Below, in pieces: positions 1 through 11,939 of a stretch of 64,000 bases of DNA (positions within the stretch are counted from its first letter, which is position 1; every line of letters begins with the position of its first letter). The stretch comes from Phymorhynchus buccinoides (Eukaryota; Mollusca; Gastropoda; Neogastropoda; Raphitomidae). The notes under the pieces were generated by a model, which was not told where the DNA came from, searched no databases, and saw only the letters and a program-made list of their open reading frames with translations. The translations under genes and the position numbers were made by a program. The stretch lies in NCBI GenBank assembly GCA_017654935.2, contig CM065699.1:38935450-38999449 (forward strand). Reading direction: 5' to 3'.

Positions 1-69
1 CTCCCTTGATCTTGATCTTGATCTTGATTTATTATCCCGGCAGGAATCCAACTTTGGATGTAAACACCG

Positions 70-277
70 GGGGAGGGAACTTATAAGACCCCTCCCTCAT
101 AAGACCCCTCCCTTGTAAGACCTCCCATTATGAGACTCCCTCCCATATAAGACCTACTTCTCTGAGACATTGCCCTTCTTTGTAAGTATTAAAATGATCT
201 CCCTTATAAGACCCCTCCCTTCATAAGACCTCATTTTGGACGATTTTTGAAGGTCTTATAATGGAGGTTCCACTGTA
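70..277 (-). mobile_element. TA-flanked MITE family A
   Basis: Ends GGAGGTTCCACTG-TA with internal TATAAGACC/TCTTATAA blocks. Complete members (31599-31770) have the TIR CAGTGGAACCTCCCTTATAA and TA duplications, suggesting a Tc1/mariner-type parent. The first ~60 bp of the window is a CTTGAT repeat and unknown sequence. Confidence 0.65.
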
Positions 278-292
278 TGATTCAAAATACAC

Positions 293-510
293 CAGGGCTC
301 CCAATTGTCTCGCAAAACAAGGGGTCCCAGGGACTCTTTCACTTTCAATATAGAGGGTCCTAGAGGTGGGATAGAGGGTCCCAGTTGGATAGTGAATGCT
401 ATAAAGAATTTTTTCTAGTGCATCCCTGGGACCCCCTGCACATTCTTTTAGAGGGTCCTGTAGAATGTTAGTGCTTCATAGACCCCCAAATGGGGGTCCC
501 TGGGAGCCCC
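293..510 (-). mobile_element. hAT-like MITE family B
   Basis: Ends AGGGCTCCC / GGGAGCCC with an about 215-bp body shared with 29286-29503 and 44012-44214. AATACACC/AATACATG flanks suggest an imperfect 8-bp duplication. Confidence 0.6.
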
Positions 511-553
511 AATACATGTTGTGAACGTGCACAAAACTAGCAAAGTTTTCCGT

Positions 554-801
554 TTAACCCTTTCACCACCAATGTCGCATTTTTGCACTACAATGATTTA
601 ACACCCATGTCACTAAAAGGCATCAAACCAGGGTCTGTTATCCAAAGACCCTGTTCTCTTCATTTTGGGAGGTAAGGAGAGGCCTTACTTTATACATGTC
701 ACAGAGGAATTTCCAATACTGCAGATGATTTTGTTCTTCTCAAACCAGGTAAGATTAAGGGAAACATTTTGCTGAAAAATGGCTGGCGGTGAAAGGGTTA
801 A
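554..801 (+). mobile_element. piggyBac-like MITE family C
   Basis: TTAA at both ends with TIR CCCTTTCACC(A/G)CCA. The TTAA duplication and CCC start are piggyBac hallmarks. Non-coding, 248 bp. Confidence 0.75.
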
Positions 802-890
802 GCAACCCCTTTACCAAAATTTTTCGTTGGAACTTTTCGCTAAGAAGCGGCATTCTGACTTTTGCTCAGGAAAGGGATATGGTTAAGGAA

Positions 891-1245
891 GGAAGATGGT
901 AGAGTGGTTATAGACGTTCGCCTGCCGATTTCAATGCGTGACTGCAGCAGTGAGTGACCCGGGTTCGAATCCCTGCCTCGCCCTTTCTTTCTAGTTCGAC
1001 AGGAAAATCGAACTGAGCGTCGAGTCCTTCGGATGGGGACTTCAAGCTAGTCTGACCCGTGCGCTTTACACATGTAAAACTCCCACAGCAGTCAAAAATC
1101 GGTAGGAGCAGGGAGAAATCCTGCTCCCTGGTATGACCAAAATGATAACTAGGTTTCCCAAGTCTCCCCCCAACCTGTCCGCCTCCCCTCCCCAAAATAA
1201 AAACAATTAACAAAATGGGTAGGCGCTGCGTTTGTGGTGACAAGC
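891..1245 (+). mobile_element. tRNA-derived SINE type 1
   Basis: A box TGGTAGAGTGGTTATAG and B box GGGTTCGAATCC at tRNA-like spacing, then TTCGGATGGGGACTT and a body about 250 bp long. Same family at 49156-49345. Confidence 0.75.
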
Positions 1246-1321
1246 CTTAAAACGACTTCGGCATAAGCCATTGCACAACACACATGCAAAGTCACATCAA
1301 TGATCATAATACCTTAATAGA

Positions 1322-1725
1322 CGATTTTCGGAGAGAAAAAAACTAGGGGAGCACTTCGTGAAAATTAGAGTTGTTTACCTCCATTACTCGGTCAAATACC
1401 AAAGTGACAATGCAACAATGGCATCGAAGCTTGAAACCGCAGGATGCCAGTCAGCGATTTGCAAACGTTTTGTAGAAAAATAAGGGGTGGCCAGTTGCTA
1501 CAAAGTGATAGAACTTGCAAACTGTGACGTAAAAATATAAATGATATCAATTTCAGAACGACGCACTGCGTTCTACATGCTGTGTGTCTCCTCAAACACA
1601 AGAAGCGAGGGCTGGGGATTTACCTGATGGCAGAGTAACTTGCCCTGTTTGACCGATTGAATTAGGCAAGATAACTCCTACACACCATAAAATTACTCCC
1701 CTTAATTATTTCCGAACAATTCCTA
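1322..1725 (-). repeat. Dispersed repeat family D
   Basis: About 400 bp matching 52843-53245 in reverse (for example CACAGCATGTAGAACGCAGT on the sense strand). No TIRs recognised. It lies downstream of the last visible ABHD exon. Confidence 0.7.
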
Positions 1726-1747
1726 TTGACCTATGTCAGGGAGTTAC

Positions 1748-1862
1748 CTGGGTTTCTGTGCGTTGCAGTGGTAGATGTAGGCATGCAACAGGCCCTCGTC
1801 CTTAAGCTTAGCGGCAAACATCTCTGCCAGGTCTGGCCGGTACCGCTTCACCAGGCGAGGAC
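1748..1862 (-). CDS. ABHD4: ABHD4/5-like exon (RYRPDLAEMF...YIYHCNAQ)
   Basis: This 115-bp exon lies between ccacag and CCCAG|gtaac. It encodes PRLVKRYRPDLAEMFAAKL through YIYHCNAQKP, the segment after the lid region in ABHD4/5. The next exon lies to the left of 1748 and is not recognised between 1 and 1747, so it is probably outside the window. Confidence 0.85.
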
Positions 1863-3585
1863 CTGTGGAACACACGATACACACATCCTCATGAATTTCT
1901 CAAGGTGGTGACCACCTAATAAGACATCTGCCTGTTGAAACAGGCCGTAAAAATGGTATCCCAAGATCAGAACGGACCTGTAGAAGAATGCAATAGAAAT
2001 ACTTTAGGTGACGAGTAACATTTTATAATGGAGTGTCCTTTTTTTCTCTGCTGATTTACGAAAGCAAATTGTACCCTTTTCTTTTCTTTTCCATTTTTAA
2101 CTTTTTCCTCGGTCGACGAGAGAGATGACAGCAAAGACACACAACACCCACCGCCACCACCCACCACCACACCAAGCACACACCCCTCCACACACACACA
2201 CTTACCTAAGGGGCCAGTAACCCTAAGCACAGACAGTGGATTTCCCAGGTTCACAACCGAGATGACAGCGCGGAAGAACAGCGACAAGTGGCGGCGGCCC
2301 TCGGGAGGCTGAGGGTTCATGCCCCATGGATCGACCAGGACAAGGTGCTTGACGCGCTGGGGGTGCCTCAGGGCGTAAGAGGCGCTGAGGAACCCCCCCA
2401 GGCTGTGCCCCAACAGGATGAACTTCTCCAGACCCATCTGTGCGAGCACAAACATTCAAGTTATCAATTACCGTCTACAAGGGGCACACTAGTCCGTAAA
2501 CTATGCCACTCACCGCCTGCCGTGAGCTCTCAATGGCGTCCACTATCAATTCCTCAGCCTCTGTAGCTTAGAAGGGTTTACTAGTCTGTATAATACGCCA
2601 CTCACCGCCTGCCGGTAGCTCTCAATGGCGTCCACAAACATGTCCTCAGCTGTACTACTTATAAAGATAACATGAATACACAACTGACTAGCCAAATGTT
2701 CAAAATGACATATATATCTGTCATCGGGCAGCGAAGGGCTTGTTACTAGTCCTTAACCCTTTCACCGCCAATGTCGCATTTTTGCACCACAATGATTTAA
2801 CACCCATGTCACTAAAAGGCATCAAAGCAGGGTCTGTTATCCAAAGAGCCTTTTTTTCTTAATTTTGGGAGGTAAGAACAGGCCTTACGTTATACATGTC
2901 ATAGAGGAATCCCCAATACTGCAGATGATTTGTTTTCTCTACCCTGGTAATTTTAGTGGAATTTGTTTTTGGGAAAAATGGCTGGCGGTGAAAGGGTTAA
3001 AAATACGCTACTACTCACTGCCTGCCGGTAGCTCTCAATGGCATCCACAAACATGTCCTCGGCCTCTGTAGCTTAGAAGGGCTTACTAGTCCGTAAAACA
3101 CGCTACTCACCGCCTGCCGGTAGCTCTCAACGGCATCCACAAACATGTCCTCGGCCTCTGTAGCTTAGAAGGGCTTACTAGTTCATAAAAAAATTGCTAC
3201 TCATGGCCTGCCGGTAGCTCTCAATGGCGTCCACAATTATTTCCTCTGCCTCTGTAGCTTACAAGGGCTTACTGGTCCGTAAAAAACACGCTACTCACCG
3301 CCTGCCGGTAGCTCTCAATGGCATCCACAAACATGTCCTCGGCCTCTGTAGCGTCTGTGCTGAACGTGGGGCGGGAGCTGCGGCCGAAGCCCAGCAGGTC
3401 GAAGGCGTACACCGGGCGTCTGCGGGACAGGGCGTCCAGATTGAGCGACCACATCCCCACCCCTCCCCCCATGCCGTGCACCATCAGGATGGGGGTGCCC
3501 TGATGGTGGGGGTTGCAGGAGACAGACCACAGCCGGTTGTTGTTCCCGATAGGCACAAACGTTTTCTCTTTGATGCTGGACACGG
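1748..3585 (-). CDS. ABHD4: ABHD4/ABHD5-like alpha/beta hydrolase, internal part (3 exons)
   Basis: Minus-strand gene with three internal exons visible: 3299-3585, 2206-2437 and 1748-1862. Conceptual splicing gives an uninterrupted frame. The protein has the oxyanion HG motif (MVHGMGGGVGMW), the family signature FDLLGFGRSSRP, the nucleophile elbow LLGHSLGGFL and DPWG, then YIYHCNAQ. ABHD5 (CGI-58) has Asn in the elbow (GHNLGG) and is a lipase co-activator, whereas ABHD4 has Ser (GHSLGG) and acts on N-acyl phospholipids. Here Ser is present, so an active ABHD4-type lipid hydrolase is inferred. Many invertebrates may have one gene for both. The first exon(s), the catalytic Asp and His and the stop codon are not in view: the 5' side should be above 3600 and was not found before a LINE fragment, and the 3' side runs off the left edge. 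Intron 1 holds a tandem array of copies of the exon's own 3' end. Confidence 0.88.
2206..2437 (-). CDS. ABHD4: ABHD4/5-like exon with GHSLGG nucleophile elbow
   Basis: This 232-bp exon follows acceptor ctcgcacag and ends at TTAG|gtaagt, with one base carried over. It encodes MGLEKFILLGHSLGG through VLRVTGPLG. The Ser in GHSLGG is the predicted nucleophile. Confidence 0.88.
2505..3298 (-). repeat. Tandem array of ABHD exon 3'-end plus donor (about 94-bp units)
   Basis: The last 53 bp of exon 3299-3585 plus its donor and about 40 bp of intron are repeated downstream in the gene's sense direction: units start near 3202, 3107, 3014, 2600 and 2507. The spacing is 93-95 bp except where a piggyBac-like MITE (2753-3000) interrupts. 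Donors are intact in some units (gcg|gtgagt near 3107) and mutated in others (AT or AGT in place of GGT). Confidence 0.85.
2753..3000 (+). mobile_element. piggyBac-like MITE family C
   Basis: TTAA-CCCTTTCACCGCCA to TGGCGGTGAAAGGG-TTAA. Inserted in the ABHD exon-edge array. Confidence 0.8.
3299..3585 (-). CDS. ABHD4: ABHD4/5-like exon with HG motif and LLGFGRSSRP
   Basis: This 287-bp exon follows acceptor ttaacag and ends at GCG|gtgagt in phase 0. It encodes from VSSIKEKTFVPIG to ESYRQA. The frame joins directly to MGLEKFILLGH of the next exon, as in the ABHD4/5 family. Confidence 0.88.
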
Positions 3586-3666
3586 CTGTTAAGAGAAGAA
3601 GGAGAGGCTCGGTTTGTTAACGCTTGGACATTACAGCGGAACCTCCCTTTTAGCCCTTTCAACTCC

Positions 3667-3735
3667 CCGTGGGGATACCGGGGGTCTTTCGTAAAAATAG
3701 TTCCCCCACCTTCTGAAAGTTCTGTGCTTGTAGCT
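3667..3735 (+). repeat. SINE-like family E fragment
   Basis: CCCGTGGGGATACCGGGGGT to TCTGTGCTTGTAGCTT; start of family E. Confidence 0.55.
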
Positions 3736-3736
3736 T

Positions 3737-3871
3737 AATAATAATAATAATAATGAATATTTAGGGCGCTTAATCTTAACAAAAGCCCTAAGCGCTTACA
3801 ATCATGATAAAAACAATACTAACAAAATGAAAAGCTGGACAACACACAAAACACTCACACGAACTTAAGGT

Positions 3872-3933
<62 letters not shown>

Positions 3934-5048
3934 AACAAAACACACACACACACGCACGCACACGCACACACACACATGACTCAACGGATAACCTTTGCAG
4001 GAGGAGGATGAGAAAGATTATGTTTTGAAGAGAGTTGTTTTGAGGGAGGACTTGAAAGAAGAGAGGCTGTTTGAGGTTCGGAGTGCAGAAGGGAGGCCAT
4101 TCCAGGAGGAGGGAGCTTGGAAAGAAAAAGAACGTTCGCCAAGAGTTCTGGCACGGAAACGGGGGATCTGCAGAACGTGAGTGTCAGAGGAGGAGCGAAG
4201 CAGTCTAGTGGGAGTATAAATCGATAGAAGATCAGAGAGATATGATGGGGCCAAACCATTCAGCGACTTGTAACATAATAGAGAGAGTTTATACTCTATG
4301 CGCTTTTCAACAGGGAGCCAGTGGAGAGATTGAAGCAAAGGAGAAACATGAGAGGTCCTCGGGCATTTCAGGACGAGGCGAGCAGCATTATTTTGGACTT
4401 TCTGCAATTTAATCAGGAGATTTTGTGGGCAGCCAGCAAGGAGAGAATTACAGTAATCAAGTCTTGAAAGAACAAAGGCAGAAATGAGGGTTTTGGTGGC
4501 TTCTTCAGACAGAAGATGACGTACAGAACTGATGCGCCGAAGCTCCAAATAGCAAGCACGGCAGACAGAAGAAATTTGACTTTGAAAAGAGAGTGTCTGG
4601 TCCAGTACAACGCCTAGATTGCGCACGGTAGTAGAGGTCTGAATGAGAGAGTTTCCAAGTTGGACAGAAGTAGGGACAGAGATTGTAGACATGAGCCTTT
4701 TTGATAGAATGAAAATCAGTTCAGTTTTGTCGTTGTTTAGCTGGAGCTTGTTGTAAGTCATCCATGCCTTGATGTCAGAAATACATAGCTGTGTACGTTC
4801 AATGATGGAGGGGAGTAGAGAGATATCACCAGAGGTGTAGATTTGGTTGTCATCAGAGAAGCAGTGATGGTAAATGTCATGATGGGCCACAATGTCAGAA
4901 ATAGGTTGAGTGTATAGAACAAAAAGAATGGGACCCAGAACAGATCCCTGGGGAACTCCATGCTTCAAATCGGCTGAACTTGAAGAGAAGCCGTTGACAG
5001 AGACAACTTGAGTACGACCGGAGAGGTACGAGTGAAACCATGTCAGTG
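3737..5048 (-). mobile_element. 5'-truncated CR1/L2-type LINE (RT C-terminal half)
   Basis: Minus-strand open frame from about 5045 to 4018: WFHSYLSGRTQVVSVNG, LKHGVPQGSVLGPILF, HCFSDDNQIY (the RT catalytic box, with FSDD in place of the usual Y/F-ADD), KTELIF, LGVVLDQTLSF, LDYCNSLLAGCP, SSWNGLPSALRTSNSLSSFK. The 3' UTR holds a CA microsatellite and ends with a GCGC-containing tail and an ATT repeat (3739-3755), typical of this LINE group. The Ala-to-Ser change at the catalytic box and the 5' truncation make it inactive. Confidence 0.85.
3876..3975. repeat. (CA)n microsatellite
   Basis: Nearly pure CA over about 100 bp, inside the LINE 3' UTR. Confidence 0.95.
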
Positions 5049-5242
5049 CATTAATCTGCCACTCTCTTTGACTCTGCCTTTTTCATTTGCTTTCTATCAT
5101 CTACTATCTTTCTGACTTATTGGCCCATTCTGCCTTTTTTCAAAAAAATCTTCTAAATCTAAACTGAAAACCGGACACATATGTACCTTACCCATTATGG
5201 CCATATGGCTTGGGAACGCAGAAGAAGAAGAAGAAGAAGAAG
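5049..5242 (+). repeat. SINE-like family E 3' part with (GAA)n tail
   Basis: CTCTTTGACTCTGCC, TTATGGCCATATGGCTTGGG, then GAA repeats. Confidence 0.6.
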
Positions 5243-5485
5243 AACCCTTTCAACGCCAGCCATTTTTCAGCCAAAACATTCCATTAAACTTATTTGGGTA
5301 TAGAAAAGATTCCGTCTGCAATATTGGGGATTCCTCTGTGACATGCATGAAATAGGGCCTATCCCTACCTCCCAAAACTAAGAGCATAAGGTCATTGGTT
5401 AACAGACCCTCATTTGATGCCTTTCAGTGACATGGGTGTTAAATCATTGTGGTGCCAAGAGGCGATAGTGGTAATCAAAAGGTTA
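5243..5485 (-). mobile_element. piggyBac-like MITE family C
   Basis: Reverse copy: CCCTTTCAACGCCAGCC at the left, decayed right end AAAGG-TTAA. Confidence 0.65.
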
Positions 5486-5489
5486 AGAC

Positions 5490-5661
5490 CTCAGGAAAAA
5501 AAAAATCCTCCAAAATAAGGTCTTAAGTGGGAGGGAGTTGTATAAGGGAGGTAATTTTAATTCTTACAAAGAAGGGCAATGTCTCAGAGAAGTAAGTCTT
5601 AAGTGGGATGGAGTCTTATAAGAGGGGGGGGGGGGGGGGTCTTATAAGGAAGTTCCACTGT
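5490..5661 (-). mobile_element. MITE family A
   Basis: Same TATAAGAC-rich body, a G14 run, and the end GGAAGTTCCACTG-TA. Confidence 0.6.
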
Positions 5662-6002
5662 ATTAAAGGCACACCACATCCATGAGTGAAAATCACAGGT
5701 TTCACGAATGTCTCTCTCTCGCTGGTAAGAAATCTTATTTTGACCAGGTTTGACTCCCATACAAATGGCCCCAAATTGAAAACAGACAGAGACTTTGAAG
5801 AGCAGCCTCATTTTGAACTTGGGAATTTGTATGTGGGTCACACCTACCCAGAAAAATACAAGGGACTTAAATCTGCCGGGTCAGTGGGTCTGTAAGGTGA
5901 TGGTTTGCAATTTTGATTGTCTATTTCAATCTCAGGGCAGTGAGTGGATGCCTCGTGCCTCCATACGGGGAGCTGGTCAACCCCACCCCCTCCATAAGTC
6001 TC

Positions 6003-6330
6003 TCCCCGTGGGGATACCGAGAGGTCTTTCGTAAAAATAGTTCCCCCACTTTCTGGAAGTTCTGTGCTTGTAACTTCCTCTAATCTGCCACTCTCTTTGA
6101 CTCTGCCTTTTCCTTTGCTTTCTATCATCTACTATCTTTCTGACTTATATTGGCCCATTCTCCTGCCTTTAAAAAAAGATCTTCAAAATAATTTTTCTCC
6201 TTTGAGCTCCTCAGAAATCGGAATGTGTCGGCTGTACACAGCAGGGAGACAAGTGAAAACTGAAAACCGGACACATACGTACCTTGTCTATTATGGCCAT
6301 ATGGCCTGGGAACGCAGAAGAAGAAGAATT
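6003..6330 (+). repeat. SINE-like family E, near-complete
   Basis: From TCCCCGTGGGGATACC through GGAATGTGTCGGCTGTACAC to GCCATATGGCCTGGGAACGC and GAAGAAGAA. Confidence 0.65.
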
Positions 6331-6589
6331 TCAATCTTTTAAGTCATAAGTCATAAGTTTCTTTATTGTCCATTGGCTACATTTTTCATTGTTGTTGTTG
6401 TTGTTGTCATACATTGGTATCATAATATAAATTCTAGTGACATTCTGATATTATGTTCTATTGTATTATACAAACAATAAGGCGCATTGAGGGGGGGGGG
6501 GGGGGGGGGGGAACTGATATAATATTTTGCTAGGACTAATCAATTGTTTTAACTGAGGCTTTGGTATTGTGGTTTTCACTGGCTTTATT

Positions 6590-7135
6590 TCCTTGGGACT
6601 GGTTTTGGCACCGGTTTGTTAGGGAGGGTATTGTCATTGATGGGACTGGTTTTGGCACCAGTTGTTGGGGGGGTATTATCATTGATGGGACAGGTTTTGG
6701 CACCGGTTGTTAGGGGGGGTATTGTCATTGATGGGACAGGTTTTGGCACCAGTTGTTGGGGGGGGTATTGTCATTGATGGGTTTTCTGGTTTTGGCACCG
6801 GTTGTTAGGGGGTATTGTCATTGATGGGACAGGTTTTGGCACCGGTTGTTTGGAAGGGTATTGTCATTGATGGGACAGGTTTTGGCACCGGTTGTTTGGA
6901 AGGGTATTGTCATTGATGGGACAGGTTTTGGCACCGGTTGTTGGGGGGGGGGGGGGGGGGGGGGGTATTGGTATTGTCATTGATGGGACTGGTTTTGACA
7001 CAGGTTGTTGTGGAGGTATTGTCGTTGATGGGACTGGTTTTGACACCGGTTGTTGGGGGGGGGGGGGGGGGCATTGTTATTGATAGGACTGGTTTTGGCA
7101 CCGGATGTTGAGGGTATTGTCATTGATGGGACTGG
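6590..7135 (+). repeat. Minisatellite with G-runs, about 11 units
   Basis: Unit of about 45-60 bp: GTCATTGATGGGAC, GGTTTTGGCACCGGTTGTT, then a G-run of 3 to about 25. A separate G21 run is at 6490-6511. Confidence 0.85.
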
Positions 7136-7179
7136 TTTTCAAAATTCCTACCGCGATCACTGTCACACTGTCAGGAGCC

Positions 7180-7580
7180 ACTGTAGCTCAGTTGGTAAGT
7201 CTGAGTCGCTATAGCTCATAATCTGTCAGGTTTGCGATTGCGCGGGTCGAACCCAGCTCAGTTCACAGTGGTGTGTCCTTGGGAAAGGCACTTTACTCCT
7301 GTTTTCATCACTCCACCCAGGTGTAAATGGGTACCTGACATCAGTTGGTGAAAAAGTCCTTCAGATGAGACTTTTCAAAAACTGAAGTCCCGTGTGTGAA
7401 TGCATGCACAAGATCTTGCGCACACGTTAAAGCCCATCCCACTATTCAGTACGAGTAGGCTGTGTGTGCCGGTTGGATGGATGACACGAATTCACATACC
7501 ATGCATCCTGGGCGCTATTAATGGTCTGAATGAAGACCGGTGAGCGCGGGTCAGGATAAACATCCCCACCTTGAAGAAGA
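7180..7580 (+). mobile_element. tRNA-derived SINE type F with (GAA)n tail
   Basis: A box TAGCTCAGTTGGTAAG, B box GGGTCGAACCC, then a core with TCCTTGGGAAAGGCACTTTA and CACCCAGGTGTAAATGGGTA, which recurs in SINEs of many invertebrates. Ends in GAAGAAGAAG. Confidence 0.75.
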
Positions 7581-7799
7581 AGAAGACTGTGTAGAAAAAG
7601 AAAACGCGTGCACTCACATTGCAGTATTTTCTGGTCGATGTCTTCAAGCTCTGAGGAAGAGGTTTTCCTCCAGCGAAGAAACTTGCAAAAGGAGCTCTGC
7701 CTGTAACACACAACATTGTCAACACAGTCTTCCATATATCCATCATTTGTGCACAATGGGCGAGGGGAGGTATGTATCACTTTCTTTAGATAATAACAG

Positions 7800-7801
<2 letters not shown>

Positions 7802-7863
<62 letters not shown>

Positions 7864-7922
7864 CCTCCCCCCAAATCTTTATCCTTGAAAAATTAAGTGT
7901 TCAGTCTCTCTCTCTCCCTCTT

Positions 7923-8011
<89 letters not shown>

Positions 8012-8048
8012 AAGCGCACGCATGTGTGTGTGTGTGAGAGAGTTAGAC

Positions 8049-8130
<82 letters not shown>
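7802..8130. repeat. (TC)n, (TG)n and (GA)n microsatellite block
   Basis: TC 7802-7860, TG 7924-8036, GA 8053-8128. The TC and GA arms could pair. Confidence 0.95.
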
Positions 8131-8434
8131 CCGTTTATGTAGATTCAATGTTCATCATCATAGTTTCATTTCTCCATTATAATAATGACAAAGAAAGGCT
8201 TCTGTCTCCAAGCTTTTTTTCCCAGATAATTTAATTTTAGCTATTCTTGTCTGAAAATCACAGTATGGAAGTTTAGCAAGACAAGCCAACGTTTAGGCCT
8301 ACTTCTGGCCCACAAGTGCGTCTAAAACACTTAATCTGGAATGTAAAATGTAGTCTAAATCAGACTAAACTGCCAATCGGTTTGGCAGTGTACGTAGCAT
8401 TGCTCTAATGCCTTGCCTTGCATGTTGATTCGGC

Positions 8435-8590
8435 AGTTCTTCTTCTTCTTCTTCTTCCTATTGGGGATGTTTATCCTGCCCCACGCCCAAAGTCTTCATT
8501 TAGACTGCAACTGGCGCACAGGATGCATGCTATGTGAGTTCGTGTCATCCATCCCACCGGCACAACATGGCCTACTCCTACCGACAGTTT
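8435..8590 (-). mobile_element. SINE type F 3' fragment
   Basis: Reverse of the last ~150 bp of 7180-7580, beginning with CTT repeats (the tail). Confidence 0.65.
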
Positions 8591-9757
<1,167 letters not shown>

Positions 9758-9889
9758 CTAAAGACAAAGTCAACATTTTATTTCCAGATGGACATCGAAG
9801 CATTACACTATGCTTTTTTACATCAATCCATCCATAACAAAACAGAAATCAAGCAGAACATGAAAATTCACAAACTACACACACAAACA

Positions 9890-10033
9890 TGTACATACAC
9901 GCACACGCACGCACGCACGCACGCACGCACACGCACACGCACGCACACGCACGCACACACACACACACACACATACACACACACACACACACGCACGCAC
10001 ACGCACACGCACACGCACGCACACACACACACC
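9890..10033. repeat. (CA)n / (CACG)n microsatellite
   Basis: CA repeat with regular CACGCACG interruptions. Confidence 0.95.
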
Positions 10034-10222
10034 AACAAAAACGTGGAACTGAAAGGGGGAAGGGATAGTCACACAGTAGTTTTGTTTTGTCTCTTGTGAA
10101 TCAAATAACGTGACTTTGCACTTGTCATGTAGTTGTTTGTTTGTTGTAAGTCACATAGTTATTAACAATGACGAAGGGACGATTTTTAACAAGAAAGACA
10201 CCTTACAGTGATCTTAAAGACA

Positions 10223-10224
<2 letters not shown>

Positions 10225-10317
<93 letters not shown>
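10225..10317. repeat. (GT)n microsatellite
   Basis: About 45 uninterrupted GT units. Confidence 0.95.
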
Positions 10318-10319
<2 letters not shown>

Positions 10320-10349
10320 TCAGTGTTTGTGTATGTTGGTCAATGGTTC

Positions 10350-10425
10350 ACCAAACACCCCCTTTGAGAGCACAAAGTTTCGATCTTAATATCTTTTTCA
10401 ACAACATCTTTGAAAATGGCAGCAA
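10350..10425 (+). repeat. Dispersed repeat family G
   Basis: CACCAAACACCCCCTTTGAG to AACAACATCTTTGAAAATGG; partner at 23230-23320. Confidence 0.6.
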
Positions 10426-10621
10426 TTATCACAGTAACATCACATGTGGAAACAGAATAATAGGAATACTTATGCACCCACGCTCGCCCATCCAAACAGA
10501 CACTGACACACCCCACCCCCACCCACACCCACCCCACACACACACACACACACACGCATGCATATACACACAAACATACGCTGGGCTACACTAGGCTATA
10601 TGCTCAACCACAACTCAACTA

Positions 10622-11306
10622 TCAAATGCCTTCTCGAAGTCCTTGATCATATTCGCAGTACCGCCCTCCATAGCTGCAGAGACCTCTTCGATGAATTCGA
10701 GGAGCTGGATCTCGCAGGAGCGGTACTTGCGGAAGCCGTGTTGCCGGACAATTTGGAATTCGACTCAAGATGTGCATGATACTGCTTGTGTGTATGTGTT
10801 CCAAGACTTTGGCGGGGACACTGGTGAGGGGGGTGGGCCTGTAGTTTGAAGCCTTGTAGCGGCGCTCTCCCTTCTTGAAGACAGGGGTCACCAGTGCCTC
10901 TCCCCAGTCCGCAGGTACCTCACCAGTGTCCAGTGAAGACTGAAAGATGGCAATGAGGATGGGGGCAACTTCCGCTTGGACAGTTCTTTCAACACGCGAG
11001 GGGTAATGCCGTCTGATCCGGCTGCTTTGGTGGGGTTCAATTTGGCCAGAAGGTTTTTTTCCCACTCCAGCAGTACTGGGGGTGATGTCGTCCATGGTGG
11101 GGGAGTTGTCCCGTGAGCCGGGCATCGTGCATCTGGTCTTGAACTCTTCTGCAGAGTAGGTGTTTCCCTGACTGAAGGCATTGTAGAATTGGCTGTTCAG
11201 TTCTTCAGCTTTCTCCATGGGATCAGTTAACAATTTGTCAGCTGACTCGAGTGATGGTACTCCAATGGTGGTCAGCGTACGCTTGTGTTTCGTATTAGGC
11301 TTTGAG
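10622..11306 (-). pseudogene. Non-LTR retrotransposon fragment (RT N-terminal region), 3' of the insertion
   Basis: Minus strand, in two or three shifted frames. It contains EKAEELNSQFYNAFSQ, LAKLNPTKAAGSDGITPRVLKEL, GEVPADWGEALVTPVFKKG and ASNYRP, the RT-0 to RT-2 region of Jockey/CR1-like LINEs. It is frameshifted and truncated. Its upstream half lies on the other side of the Academ-like element at 17309-17560. Confidence 0.8.
11301..11306. repeat. Target-site duplication TTTGAG (left copy)
   Basis: Identical to 17309-17314. Collapsing the two restores the interrupted retrotransposon reading frame (Arg-Pro-Ser-Lys-Pro-Asn). Confidence 0.75.
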
Positions 11307-11345
11307 CCAGGGGGGTCCATCGGTACCACCTGAGCTAACCAGCTC
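11307..11345 (+). repeat. Left terminal inverted repeat of Academ-like element
   Basis: Begins with a G-run, then GGTACC (11322-11327) and AGCTAACCAGCTC (11333-11345). It pairs with the right end at 17276-17308 with a few mismatches and a small length difference at the tip. Confidence 0.75.
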
Positions 11346-11939
11346 TAATGTATATTTTTCATAAGCCCATTGCTCCTAGATTTAAAAAAAGTATGATAAT
11401 ACTTCAGGGTACACAGCTTTCTATGTGTTATCACATTACTTTCTAACGCGCCAACGCCGGTCGTACATTTTGAGGGAAGTGCAGTTTGATCATCAATTGA
11501 AATGTGATAATGTTACTAAAATCAACCAAACTTTGCTTAAACCATGCCACAATAAGTCTTTATGTTAGAAATATCAAAGGCTAATGTGAAATAAGCTCCT
11601 TCTTGCTGAATCACATTATATGGCGATTATCTCACTTTGTTACGTTTTGATAATGTCCCCGTGCAATCTGTAAGTAAATACACGTGAGAATAAATTTTGC
11701 CACTTTTCCAGGCACATACAATGAAAATGTTTATTGAGTGTAATTATCCAATTATGTAAACTTAATAGCCACTGTAGTGACTGACACATGCTTATATACT
11801 AGATGTACTAACGAATGTTATCTCTGGTTGCAGGTGTGCACATTGAAAGGAGAAGTGGACGGATTTCATGCTAGTCACCAGACCAGGAACCAAGTGATGT
11901 GAAATTTGTGCTTCAGTGAATATCAAAACATCTGAGAAT
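11346..11939 (+). other. 5' non-coding part of the Academ-like element
   Basis: AT-rich, with no coding potential. It may hold the promoter and a 5' UTR intron acceptor near 11833. Confidence 0.45.

Noticed and set aside
891..1000. tRNA gene at the SINE head (also 7180, 49156, 58440, 63600)
   Set aside because: A and B boxes are present but no proper cloverleaf or anticodon arm can be drawn, and the sequence continues into repeated SINE bodies.
4018..4968. Host gene on the minus strand
   Set aside because: It is the C-terminal half of a LINE reverse transcriptase with a typical LINE 3' tail.
11916..11939. Earlier start of the transposase at 11916
   Set aside because: The codon is GTG, not ATG; the first ATG in frame is at 11940.
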